Below, piece after piece: positions 1 to 10,883 of a stretch of DNA of 64,000 nucleotides. Location: assembly GCA_963834405.1 (NCBI GenBank), contig CAWIBX010000002.1:62001-126000 (forward strand), given 5' to 3'. The notes below the pieces were generated by a model. That model did not search any database, had not been told where the DNA came from, and was given only the letters and a program-made list of their open reading frames with translations. Both the position numbers and the translations under genes were made by a program. Positions within the stretch are counted from its first letter, which is position 1; every line of letters begins with the position of its first letter. This DNA comes from Bog-473 sp963834405. Lineage in GTDB: Bacteria; Actinomycetota; Acidimicrobiia; Acidimicrobiales; RAAP-2.

Positions 1-224
1 CGCCAGAACACCGTCTGGCCGCTCGGGACCGCCACGGTTGAGGCCCAGTCGGCGTCGGTCTCCCAATAGCACTGTGGAGCAGTGGTGCACACCTGCACGT
101 TGATGCCGAGACTCGGCGTGTCCGCCGAGGCGGGAGTCGGCGTCCAGACCAGCAGGGCCAACAGAGGCAACAAGAGCCCGGCGGCAAAAGAGAGTCGTAG
201 ACGTGGAGCTGTCCCGCGCGTCAT
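1..224 (-). CDS. Secreted protein of unknown function (N-terminal part, runs off the window)
   Basis: The minus strand reads an ATG at 224 preceded by an AAGGGG Shine-Dalgarno. The first 74 residues are a textbook export signal: basic start (MTRGTAPRLRLS), a Leu-rich hydrophobic core and an Ala-x-Ala cleavage site (PASA before DTPS). The mature part begins with two cysteines in a VCTTAPQCYW context. The rest lies outside the window, so no function can be assigned. It is divergent from the acyl-CoA synthetase; the 219 bp between them show no gene. Confidence 0.6.
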   Translation of the reverse strand, partial: MTRGTAPRLRLSFAAGLLLPLLALLVWTPTPASADTPSLGINVQVCTTAPQCYWETDADWASTVAVPSGQTVFW

Positions 225-443
225 CGTGATCCCCTTCTCGCGCAACGGATGGATCGCCGAAAACTAAGAGGTGTCCCCATTCCGAGAAACCCCTGATTAA
301 TCAAACAAAACCCTCACGTTGTGTCGGTGGTCCCCCCAAATAACGTGTGCGAATCCCTTGGAAAACGGAGGAGGGTGTCGAAGGTCAGGCCAGCGGGTGA
401 ACCTGCGCGGGCAGATCCCCGGCGGGGTCGCCATACTTGAAGC

Positions 444-2063
444 ATGAAAAGCACCATGCAGGACGCTCCGCTCCTGATCAGCGATATCTTTCGCCACGGG
501 CAGCAGGTGCACGGCGACAGCAGCGTCATCACCGTCGAGGCGGGCGGGTACCGGACGGCCACCTTCAGCGAGGTGGCGACGCGGGCGGAGAAGCTGGCCG
601 CCGGCCTGCGGCGGCTCGGCATTCAGGACGGCGATCGGGTGGGGACGTTCTGCTGGAACAACCAGGGGCACCTGGAGGCCTACCTGGCCATCCCCTCCAT
701 GGGGGCCGTCCTTCACACGCTCAACGTCCGGCTCCCGGCCGAGCAACTGGCGTACGTGATCAACCACGCCGAAGACCGGTTCATCATTGTGGACGCGTCG
801 CTCATTCCGCTCTTGGCCAGCGTCAAGGACGAGCTCAAGACGGTGGAGACCATCATCGTGGCGGGCGAGGGCGACACGACGCCGCTGGGCGAGACCCTCT
901 CCTACGAGCGTCTCTTGGCGGCGGAGGAGCCCGGCTTCGAGTGGCCGGTGCTCGACGAACGCTCGGCGGCGGCCATGTGCTACACGAGTGGCACCACCGG
1001 CAACCCGAAGGGCGTCGTCTACTCGCATCGCTCGACGTGGCTCCACACCATGGCCGAACAGTCCGCGTCCTCCGTCGGCATGACCGAGACGGACCGCATC
1101 TGCATCATCGTGCCGATGTTCCACGCCAACGCCTGGGGCACCCCCTACGGCGCATGGATGGCCGGGACCGACATGATCATGCCGCAGATGTTCCTCATGG
1201 GGCAGCAGCTGGCCGACATCTTCAACGAGCACCACCCGACGCTCGCATGCGGCGTTCCCACCATCTGGAACGGCCTGCTCGCGCTCGACACGCCCGTCGA
1301 CTTCTCGACCGTGCGCGCCATCACGGCCGGCGGCGCGGCCGTGCCCGAGTCGCTGATCGAGGCGTTCGAGAAGCGCTTCGGCGTCACCATCATCCAGGGG
1401 TGGGGCATGACAGAGACGAGCCCCCTGGCCGCCTTCGGCCTCCCCCCGGCGCGCCGGGCCGAGGGCCGCGACGACATGTACTACAAGATCAAGGCGGGCC
1501 GGGTGGTCGGTGGTGTCGAGGTGCGCGTGGTGGCCGACGACGGCACGGTGCTGCCCAACGACGGCAAGTCGATCGGGGAGTTCGAGATCAGGGGCCCCTG
1601 GGTCACCGGCGCGTACTACAAGGACGAGGATCCCGGCCGCTTCCACGACGGCTGGCTCTGCACGGGCGACGTGGGCACGCTGGACGGCCAGGGCTACATG
1701 ACTATCTCGGACCGCACGAAGGACGTGATCAAGTCCGGCGGCGAGTGGATCTCCTCGGTCGAGCTGGAGAACGCGGTGATGGCACATCCCGACGTGTTCG
1801 AGGCCGCCGTCATCGCCGTGCCCGACCCGAAGTGGTCCGAGCGCCCGCTCGTGGCCGTGGTCCCCAAGCCCGGACGCACACCGGCGCCCGCCGACCTGGT
1901 CACGTTCCTCAGCGAGCGCGTGCCGCGGTGGTGGCTGCCCGACCAGTGGACCTTCATCACCGAGGTCCCCAAGACGAGCGTGGGCAAGTTCGACAAGAAG
2001 GTCATGCGCGCCGCCTTCGCCGACGGCGACTACGAGGTGCAGACCACGCCGCTGCCCAAGTGA
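444..2063 (+). CDS. Long-chain fatty-acid/acyl-CoA synthetase (AMP-binding)
   Basis: The 539-residue protein is of the usual length for fatty acyl-CoA ligases, which join a carboxylate to CoA through an acyl-adenylate. The ATP-binding loop YTSGTTGNPKG is at residues 180-190 and the adenylate motif GWGMTETSP at about 319-327. The C-terminal domain has KSGGEWISSVELE and ends near a conserved Lys in the SVGKFDKK segment, the usual catalytic lysine. The substrate chain length cannot be read from the sequence; medium or long chain is most likely. The next gene starts inside its stop codon (GTGA overlap), so the two are translationally coupled. Confidence 0.88.
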   Translation: MKSTMQDAPLLISDIFRHGQQVHGDSSVITVEAGGYRTATFSEVATRAEKLAAGLRRLGIQDGDRVGTFCWNNQGHLEAYLAIPSMGAVLHTLNVRLPAEQLAYVINHAEDRFIIVDASLIPLLASVKDELKTVETIIVAGEGDTTPLGETLSYERLLAAEEPGFEWPVLDERSAAAMCYTSGTTGNPKGVVYSHRSTWLHTMAEQSASSVGMTETDRICIIVPMFHANAWGTPYGAWMAGTDMIMPQMFLMGQQLADIFNEHHPTLACGVPTIWNGLLALDTPVDFSTVRAITAGGAAVPESLIEAFEKRFGVTIIQGWGMTETSPLAAFGLPPARRAEGRDDMYYKIKAGRVVGGVEVRVVADDGTVLPNDGKSIGEFEIRGPWVTGAYYKDEDPGRFHDGWLCTGDVGTLDGQGYMTISDRTKDVIKSGGEWISSVELENAVMAHPDVFEAAVIAVPDPKWSERPLVAVVPKPGRTPAPADLVTFLSERVPRWWLPDQWTFITEVPKTSVGKFDKKVMRAAFADGDYEVQTTPLPK

Positions 2064-2314
2064 GCGAGCCGAGCGAGGCCGTGCTGCAGCTGGCCGAACG
2101 ACTCGAGGCCGTCGTCGAGGAGATGACCGACATGGCGATCGACGCGTTGCGCCGGGCCTCCTCAGGGGACCCCGATTCGGCCGAGGCCGGAGAGGCCATG
2201 GCGCTGGAGCGGCGCATCGTGCGGGCGCGGCGGGCCCTGGAAAAGGCCGTCGCCGTGCTGAGCGAGGGTGGGCGCGGTGCCCGAGACGACCTCCTCGACG
2301 GCGGGGCCGCCTGA
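2060..2314 (+). CDS. Small helical protein of unknown function
   Basis: An 84-residue reading frame starts with GTG inside the stop codon of the acyl-CoA synthetase (GTGA overlap). The product is rich in Ala, Glu and Arg with heptad-like spacing (AVLQLAERLEAVVEEM and LERRIVRARRALEKAVAVL), so it is probably two amphipathic helices or a short coiled coil. I do not recognise a family. The overlap with a metabolic gene and the actinobacterial codon use support it as real. It ends 55 bp before the chosen GTG start of the 2H phosphoesterase. Confidence 0.55.
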   Translation: MSEPSEAVLQLAERLEAVVEEMTDMAIDALRRASSGDPDSAEAGEAMALERRIVRARRALEKAVAVLSEGGRGARDDLLDGGAA

Positions 2315-2369
2315 GCCGGACCGGACGAGACCCGGACCAGACAGACCAGACCGGAGGACCGGACCCGTC

Positions 2370-2912
2370 GTGCGCATGTTCGTGGCCGCCTGGCCCGACG
2401 CGCCGACGAAGGAGCGCCTGGCGGATCTCGACCTGGGTCCCGAGAAGGGCCTGCGACCGGTCGGGCCGGAGCGCTGGCACGTGACGCTGCGGTTCCTGGG
2501 CGAGGTCGACGAGGACCTCACGGTCCCGCTGACCGACGCGCTGCGCGCCGCCGTGGCGCCACTGCCCGGACCGGTGCACTGCCGGCTCGGCCCGGCCACG
2601 GCCTGGTTCACCGGGGTCCGGGTGCTCCAACTGCCGGCGGCCGGACTGGACGCGCTCGCCCTCGCGGTGCGGGATGCCACCGTGCCCGTGGTGCCGGCCC
2701 CGGCGCAGGGCGAGCCCCCGTTCAACGGGCATCTGACCCTGGCCCGGGCCAAGGGGCGCCGCCGCGCCTCACCGGCGGCGCGGGCGCTGGCCGGCATCCC
2801 CTTCGAAGCCAGCTTCCCGGTCGGCCACGTCGACATCGTCGTGTCGACGCCCTCGCCGAACGGCCACGTCTACGGCACCGTCGCTGAGGCGCCCCTCGGG
2901 GCCGGCCCGTGA
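2370..2912 (+). CDS. thpR: RNA 2',3'-cyclic phosphodiesterase (2H family, ThpR/LigT-like)
   Basis: The product is about 180 residues, the family size. It has the two His-x-Thr motifs that define 2H phosphoesterases: HVTL at residues 37-40 and HLTL at 121-124, with the family start 'FVAAWPDAP'. Members hydrolyse 2',3'-cyclic phosphates on RNA ends; the physiological substrate in actinobacteria is not established. I chose GTG at 2370 because GGAGG lies 12 bp upstream; the ATG two codons later is the alternative. A longer upstream frame exists but encodes Pro/Arg-rich low-complexity sequence and is unlikely to be translated. Confidence 0.8.
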   Translation: MRMFVAAWPDAPTKERLADLDLGPEKGLRPVGPERWHVTLRFLGEVDEDLTVPLTDALRAAVAPLPGPVHCRLGPATAWFTGVRVLQLPAAGLDALALAVRDATVPVVPAPAQGEPPFNGHLTLARAKGRRRASPAARALAGIPFEASFPVGHVDIVVSTPSPNGHVYGTVAEAPLGAGP

Positions 2913-2954
2913 CGTGACCCGCTGAACAGAACCGAGGGGCACGCCATCGCGTGC

Positions 2955-4571
2955 TCAGGCCGCGGCGTGTCCCGTCAGGAACTCCGTGATGGCCTGCGCC
3001 ATGGCGGCCGCGGCCGTCTGCTGGAACGAGGGCGTGACGAGCAGGGCGGCGTCGGTCGCGTTGCGCATGTTGCCGCACTCAATGAGCACCTTGGGGACCG
3101 TGGTCAGGTTGAGCCCGGCCAGGTCGTTGCGAGGCTGCAGCCCGTCGACCCCGTCGTAGTTGCTGACCGGCATGCCGGTCCGGGCGAGGAAGGTGTCGCG
3201 CATGACCGCGGCGAACTCGTCCGAGGTCCCGATCACGGCGTCGTTGGGGCCGTCGGCCACCGGTTCCAAGACGGCGAAGCCGCGCCCGCCCTCCGGGCCG
3301 CCGTCGGCGTGGATGTCGACGGCCACATCCGCGTGCGCGTCGTTGATGATGGCGGCCCGGGTGGTCACGCACGGCCCGATGCCGTCGTTGTTCGTACGGG
3401 TCATGACGACCGCCGCGCCCTCGGCCTCCAGGTCTGCCTGCAGGTAGGTCGCCACGTTGAAGTTGTACTGCGCCTCGGTGTAGCCGCTGTCCGTCTCCGT
3501 CCCGGTGGTGTCGCACGGCTCGGTCCCGGTGCCGTTGAACACGGGCTGGTTGATCACCTGGGGCGCCAAGCCATTGCCGCCGTCGTGTCCGGGGTCGATG
3601 CCGACGACCTTGTCGGCGAGCGGGGCCGGCGAGCCCAGCGCGACCCAGTACCCCTGCTGGCCGGCCGGTGCCGGCGCGATCCCCACGGCGGGTGCGGGCA
3701 GGGACGTGCCCCCCAGGGAACCCTGGTAGGTTGCCGTGCCGTAGGTGAACACGCCGCCGTCGGAGGCGATGAGCCAGTAGCCCTGCGGGGCCGCTTGCGG
3801 CGACGGGGCCGGCACGGCCGCCATGCCCACGATCGGCGCGTCGAGGTGCAGCGCGCCCGCCGAGCCCTGGAACACCGCGTCGCCGTAGGAGAAAACACCG
3901 CCGTCGGACGCGACCAGCCAGTAGCCGCCGCCGTCGGCAGTGGCGGCCATCCCCACGATCGGCGCGTTGAGGGTCAGGGCGCCCGCCGAGCCCCAGAAGG
4001 TCGCGTCGCCGTAGGAGAAAACGCCGCCGTCGGACGCGACCAGCCAGTAGCCGCCGCCGTCGGGGGTGGCGGCCATCCCCACGATCGGCGCGTTGAGGGT
4101 CAGGGCGCCCGCCGAGCCCCGGAAGGTCGCGTCGCCGTAGGAGAAGATGCCGCCGTCGGACGCGACCAACCAGTACCCGCCGCCGTCCGGCGCGGGGACC
4201 AGGCCCACGATGGGCGCGTTCAGCTGTAACGACCCGGTCGAGCCGAAGAACCCGGCCGCGCCGTAGTTGAAGACCCCGCCGTCGGACGCCACCAGCCAGT
4301 AGCCGCCGCCCTTCGGGTCCGAGGCGATCCCCACGACCGGCGCGTTGGACTTGCTGACCGCGTTGGCGCCGGGCGAGAGCCCCGGTCCGAAGGGCACCGC
4401 CGACTCCGGGGGCGGCGCGGTGTCGGCGGCCGAGACGCCCACCGTCCCGGTCACCGCGGGGCCGGCGGCGACGAGCGCGCTCGCGCCGAGTAGAGAGAGC
4501 GCGCAGGCGGCCGCACGCACCACCACGAGGGTGCGTCCCGCCCGGGCGCGCCGGTACCGGCCCGGACGCAT
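2955..4571 (-). CDS. N-acetylmuramoyl-L-alanine amidase with WD40-like repeat domain
   Basis: A 538-residue exported protein in two parts. Residues 1-48 form a signal sequence. Residues about 75-315 hold five full and one partial repeat of 38-44 residues built on APIVGMA..GGGYWLVASDGGVFSYGDA. The C-terminal third is an Amidase_3 domain that cuts the glycan-peptide bond of peptidoglycan: zinc ligands are probably His329 (DPGHDGG), Glu366 and His421 (DIHADGG), with the catalytic Glu in LIECGNMRN near residue 507. The repeats probably bind the cell envelope; this is inference. The start is supported by a TAATAC box 7 bp upstream and no Shine-Dalgarno, suggesting a leaderless mRNA. Confidence 0.85.
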   Translation of the reverse strand: MRPGRYRRARAGRTLVVVRAAACALSLLGASALVAAGPAVTGTVGVSAADTAPPPESAVPFGPGLSPGANAVSKSNAPVVGIASDPKGGGYWLVASDGGVFNYGAAGFFGSTGSLQLNAPIVGLVPAPDGGGYWLVASDGGIFSYGDATFRGSAGALTLNAPIVGMAATPDGGGYWLVASDGGVFSYGDATFWGSAGALTLNAPIVGMAATADGGGYWLVASDGGVFSYGDAVFQGSAGALHLDAPIVGMAAVPAPSPQAAPQGYWLIASDGGVFTYGTATYQGSLGGTSLPAPAVGIAPAPAGQQGYWVALGSPAPLADKVVGIDPGHDGGNGLAPQVINQPVFNGTGTEPCDTTGTETDSGYTEAQYNFNVATYLQADLEAEGAAVVMTRTNNDGIGPCVTTRAAIINDAHADVAVDIHADGGPEGGRGFAVLEPVADGPNDAVIGTSDEFAAVMRDTFLARTGMPVSNYDGVDGLQPRNDLAGLNLTTVPKVLIECGNMRNATDAALLVTPSFQQTAAAAMAQAITEFLTGHAAA

Positions 4572-4578
4572 ACCCGAA

Positions 4579-4584
4579 GTATTA
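4579..4584 (-). promoter_or_regulatory. Putative leaderless -10 box of the amidase gene
   Basis: On the minus strand TAATAC ends 7 bp before the ATG at 4571. No ribosome-binding site lies between, so transcription probably starts at or next to the start codon. No clear -35 was seen. Confidence 0.45.
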
Positions 4585-5672
4585 CCCCGTGCAGTCGTTG
4601 ATGGCGTCTATCAGCTGGCGCAGCCGCGCGTAGTGGAAACGATCGAAGCGGAAGGCGAGCCGGGGGAGTTCCGGATGGTCGTTGCGCTCCGGCGGGAAGG
4701 CGGCCGCGGTGCGGATGGACCCGCGGGCGACGATGTCGTAGAAACGCCGGTTGAGGTCGGCCAGCTCCGCCTTGGTCGGCAGGACCTGCATCCGCAGGAC
4801 GAGGAGGTCGCCCACCCAACGGCACGAGTGGTAGTTGCGGTAGAAGCCGAGGATCTCGTCTGCCGCCTCCTCCATGGTGTTCGTCACCTTGAAGAGGGAC
4901 CGGTCGTCGGGGGAGACCCAGCCGGCCGCGATGGCCTGTTCTTCCAAGAACCGCAGCCACCCGTGCCAGTAGGTGCCGCCGGGCGTCTCGACCATCACCA
5001 CGGGCGCCGGCTCGGCCTTGCCCGTCTGCAGCAGGGTCAGCAGCTCGAAGGACTCGTCCTGGGTGCCGAAGCCGCCGGGGAGGATCGCGTAGGCGTGCGA
5101 CTCCTTTATCAGCATCAGCTTGCGCGTGAAGAAGTAGCGCATCTCCACCAGCTTCGGGTCCTGCGCGATGAACGGGTTGGCCTCCTCCTCGTGGGGGAGC
5201 CTGATGTTGACTCCGAACGCGTGCTCGCGGCCCGCGCCCTCCAGGCCGGCGGCCATGATCCCGGGGCCGGCGCCCGTCACCACCATCCAGCCCGCCTCGG
5301 CCAGCCTGGCCGCCAGGTCGCGGGCGAGGATGTAGACCGGGTCCTCCGGCCGCGTGCGCGCCGAGCCGAACATCGTCACTTTCCGGATGTGGCGGTAGGG
5401 GCGGAACACCCGGAAGGCCTCCGCCATTTCGGCCAGCGCCACGTCCGCGATCTTGAGATCGCCGACCGACGTGCCCTCGCGCGCCATGTCGGCCAGCGTC
5501 CCGATCATGGCTTGCAGTTCGCGCGACTGGGCCGGCGACAGCTCGAGGTTCTCGAAGAGGGCGTTAAAGGCCGCCTGCCGCGCCGCCTCGTCGACTGTCG
5601 ACACCGGCGGGGGCTCCTCGATCCCGGCGCCGGCCGCATCGGCCTCCGGTGCGGCGGGGCCCGCGTCGGCGG

Positions 5673-5676
<4 letters not shown>
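4582..5676 (-). CDS. LOG-family protein (Rossmann-fold phosphoribohydrolase-like)
   Basis: The 364-residue product has the LOG/lysine-decarboxylase-like core: VVTGAGPGIMAAGLEGA, then LPGGFGTQDESFELL. The classic PGGxGTxxE motif has Asp-Glu in its second half (GTQDE). Family members often release cytokinin bases from nucleoside monophosphates or hydrolyse nucleotides; the substrate here is unknown. The protein is longer than plant-type LOG (about 200 residues), with N- and C-terminal extensions, and matches the larger bacterial class. GTG start overlaps the fbiC stop by 4 bp, so it is co-transcribed with fbiC. Confidence 0.78.
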
Positions 5677-7982
<2,306 letters not shown>

Positions 7983-7992
7983 CGAGGTCAAT

Positions 7993-8682
7993 CTACGGGG
8001 CCGACGCCAGCGCGGCGGCATCCACCAGCCACACCACCCGGGCGGCGTCGACGTGGGCCGCCGGAATGTCGTCGCCCCGGACCAGGGCGGCGACCGCATC
8101 CGCCTTGGACGCACCCGAGACCGTGAACACCGCGGTGCGCGCCGCATTGATGGCGGGCAGGGTCAGCGTGAGGCGGGGGTGGGGGTTGCGCCCGTTGGGG
8201 TCGGTCGTCGCCGCCACGAAGACGCCGGGCCCGGCGTCGAGCTCGGGCGACCCCGGGAAGAGGGACGCCGTGTGGCCGTCGGGCCCCATCCCGAGGTGGA
8301 TGACGTCGATCCCCGGGCCCGCCAGCACCTCGGCCATCGTGCGCTGGTAGGTGGCCACGCACTCGTCGACCGGCCCCTCCGTCGGCATGGGGGAGAAGGA
8401 GCCGACCGGCCCCACCCGGTCCAGCAGGGACTCGCGGATAAGCCGCTGGTTGGCGTCCTCGTCGTCTGGTGGTACGACGCGCTCGTCGCCCACGTACACG
8501 TCGACCGCCGGCCACTCAATGCCCTCGGTCGTGGCCAGGACCTCGTAGCAGGCGCGCGCCGTCGGGCCGCCCGAGAGCACCAGCGAGAAGCGCGGGCCCG
8601 GACGCGCCGCGAAGGCCTCGGCCACCGTGCGCGCGAACGCGCGGGGGACGTCGTCGACGGGGGAGAGGGCGCAGTCGGGCAC
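7993..8682 (-). CDS. pgl: 6-phosphogluconolactonase
   Basis: The 229-residue protein belongs to the DevB/Pgl branch of the glucosamine-6-phosphate isomerase fold. It shows SLVLSGGPTAR near the start, VYVGDERVVPPDDEDANQ in the middle and GPDGHTASLFPGSPEL, the Pgl signature. It hydrolyses 6-phosphogluconolactone to 6-phosphogluconate, the substrate of Gnd encoded just upstream. GTG start at 8682. It is in the minus-strand order tkt, tal, gnd, pgl, fbiC. Confidence 0.92.
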   Translation of the reverse strand: MPDCALSPVDDVPRAFARTVAEAFAARPGPRFSLVLSGGPTARACYEVLATTEGIEWPAVDVYVGDERVVPPDDEDANQRLIRESLLDRVGPVGSFSPMPTEGPVDECVATYQRTMAEVLAGPGIDVIHLGMGPDGHTASLFPGSPELDAGPGVFVAATTDPNGRNPHPRLTLTLPAINAARTAVFTVSGASKADAVAALVRGDDIPAAHVDAARVVWLVDAAALASAP

Positions 8683-8707
8683 GGTCGGTCGGGAAGTCAG
8701 GCAGCGG

Positions 8708-9646
8708 TCAGGGGCTCGGGGTCTCGGTCTCCAAGCCCTGCCCCCCGCCCTCGAGCGTCACCGCGTGGCCGCCGAACTGGTTGCGCAGCGCGGCGACCAT
8801 CTTCAGCTGGAACGAGTCCTTGTCCTGGGAGGCGAAGCGCGTGAAGAGCGATGTCGCGATGACCGGCGCCGGCACGCCGCGGTTGATGGCCTCGAGCGCG
8901 GTCCAGCGGCCCTCGCCCGAGTCGACGGCGACGGGGGCGATCTCCGCGAAGCCGGCGTCGGGGCGCAGGGCGCGCTCGGCCAGATCGAGGAGCCAGCTCC
9001 GCACCACGGAGCCGTAGCGCCAGATGGAGGCGATCTCGTGCAGGTCAAGGTTGAACTCGTCGGCGCGGGACATGACCTCGAAGCCCTCGGCGTAGGCCTG
9101 CATGAGCCCGTACTCGATCCCGTTGTGCACCATCTTCACGAAGTGCCCGGCCCCGACCGGCCCGACGTGGGCGTAGCCGCCCTCGGGCGCCAGCGTCAGC
9201 AGCGCCGGCTCGACCACGGCCACGGACTCGTCGGTGCCGCCCACCATGAGGCAGTAGCCCTCGGTCAGGCCCCACACCCCGCCCGAGGTGCCGGCGTCGA
9301 CGAAGCCCACCCCCTTCTTCTGCAGCCGGTCGGCGATGCCCTCGGCCTCCTTGAAGTTGGAGTTGCCGCCATCGACGATGACGTCGCCCGCGTCGAACAG
9401 CTCGCCCAGTGCGTCAATGGTGTCGTTCGTCGGCTTCCCCGCCGGCACCATCACCCAGGCCGCCCGGGGCGGGGTGAGCTGCTGCGCCAGCTCCGCCAGC
9501 GTGGTGGCCGTGTCCGCGCCCTTGGCCGCCGCCTGTTTCAGCGCGTCGGCGCTCAGGTCGTAGGCCACGACCTCGTGGCCGCCCTTGAGCAGGCGCTCGG
9601 TCATGTTGGCGCCCATCTTTCCCAGGCCGATCATGCCGATCCTCAT
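8708..9646 (-). CDS. gnd: 6-phosphogluconate dehydrogenase, decarboxylating (short form)
   Basis: The 312-residue enzyme has the N-terminal dinucleotide loop MRIGMIGLGKMGANM, the substrate motif VDGGNSNFKEAEG and the catalytic segment GHFVKMVHNGIEYG. It belongs to the short (about 300-residue) class rather than the 470-residue NADP enzyme; the short class often uses NAD. Cofactor choice cannot be settled by eye. It oxidises 6-phosphogluconate to ribulose 5-phosphate and CO2. A strong GAGAGGAG Shine-Dalgarno precedes the ATG at 9646. Confidence 0.92.
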   Translation of the reverse strand: MRIGMIGLGKMGANMTERLLKGGHEVVAYDLSADALKQAAAKGADTATTLAELAQQLTPPRAAWVMVPAGKPTNDTIDALGELFDAGDVIVDGGNSNFKEAEGIADRLQKKGVGFVDAGTSGGVWGLTEGYCLMVGGTDESVAVVEPALLTLAPEGGYAHVGPVGAGHFVKMVHNGIEYGLMQAYAEGFEVMSRADEFNLDLHEIASIWRYGSVVRSWLLDLAERALRPDAGFAEIAPVAVDSGEGRWTALEAINRGVPAPVIATSLFTRFASQDKDSFQLKMVAALRNQFGGHAVTLEGGGQGLETETPSP

Positions 9647-9714
9647 GCGCGCTCCTCTCTCGTGGGTGCCCCACCACGAACTGCGGCGCAGGCAGCCGCA
9701 GCTCAGGCCGCTGA

Positions 9715-10831
9715 TTAGAACGTAGCGGCTTTGTCGGTCAGTGACTGCAGGAGTTCGTCGAAGGATTTGGCGAACGCGTGCACGCCTTCGTCCTCGAGCG
9801 TCTGCTCCACGTCGGTCATGACGATGCCGGCGTCGGCCAGCCGGTCCAGGGCGGCCGTGGCGGCGTCGGGGTCGTGGTCGACGGCACGCGTGAGGGTCCC
9901 GTGGTCCTCGAAGGCGTGCAGGGTGCCCTCCGGCATGGTGTTGACCGTCGCCGGCCCGATGAGGTTGTCGACGTAGAGCAGGTCGGAGTACTTCGGGTTC
10001 TTGGTCGACGTCGACGCCCACAGAGGCCGCTGCACCCGGGCGCCCTGGGCGCTCAGCGCCTCCCAGCGGTCGCCCGAGAAGGTGCGGGTGAAGTGTTGAT
10101 AGGCGACCTGCGCCTGGGCCACCGCGGCCGTTCCCCGCAGGCCCAGCACGGCGGGGTCGCCGTCCTCGCCCCCGGCCAGGGCCTCGAGGCGGCGGTCCAC
10201 CTCGGTGTCCACCCGGCTGACGAAGAAGGAGGCCACGCTGGCCACGTTGGGGACCTCGGCCGTGCGCCCGGCGGCGGCGAGCGCCTCCAGCCCGCTGAGG
10301 TAGGCCTCCATGACCTCGTCGTAGCGGTCGATGCCGAAGATCAGCGTGACGTTGATGCTGCGCCCGTCGCCGATGAGGGTCTCAATCGCGGGCACGCACT
10401 CCTTTGTGGCAGGGACCTTCACCAAGAGGTTGGGCTGCGCGATGCGATCGTGCAGCGCCTTGGCCGACTTCACCGTCTCGGACTGCTCGTGGGCCTGCGC
10501 GGGCGACACCTCCAGCGAGACGTAGCCGTCCTCACGGTCGCTCTCGTCGTAGAGGGGACGCAGCATGTCGAGTGCGTCGAGGATGTCGGTGATCGCCATC
10601 TCCCAATAGGCGCCCTCGACCGTGTGGTCCTTCATCGAGCGCGCGGAACTGGTCGTCGTAAGTGTCCTGTCCGCTGATGGCCTTGGCCAGGATGGTCGGG
10701 TTCGAGGTGATGCCCCGCACGCCCAACGCGAGCAGCTCGGCGAGCTGATTGTCGTGGATCCAGTCCCGGCGCAGGTTGTCCAGCCACGGGCTCTGCCCGC
10801 AGATGTCATAGAGCTCTTGGAGCTTGGTCAT
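9715..10831 (-). CDS. tal: Transaldolase, interrupted by a one-base frameshift
   Basis: Residues from ATG 10831 read MTKLQELYDICGQSPWLDN..GITSNPTILAKAISGQDTYDDQFRAL, the transaldolase N-terminus. The family sequence then continues in another frame as MKDHTVEGAYWEMAITDILDAL and on to the Schiff-base segment NLLVKVPATKE and the C-terminus at 9715. Removing one base near 10635 restores a single 371-codon protein. Transaldolase transfers a dihydroxyacetone unit between sugar phosphates. It lies between tkt and gnd. Because the flanking protein is intact and conserved, a sequencing or assembly error is more likely than a dead gene. Confidence 0.85.
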
Positions 10832-10883
10832 GTGTCGGACCTCCTTGGCTCGTCCGTGCGTTGCGTGCGCATGCCGGCCGGCA

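Noticed and set aside
297..2732. Very long open frames opposite known genes (e.g. 297-2732 minus, 17481-20363 minus)
   Set aside because: They are antisense shadows of conserved genes in GC-rich DNA; their translations are Arg/Pro/His-rich and family-less.
3840..4300. Regular repeats that look like an array
   Set aside because: They encode in-frame protein repeats of the amidase; no spacers and no cas genes.
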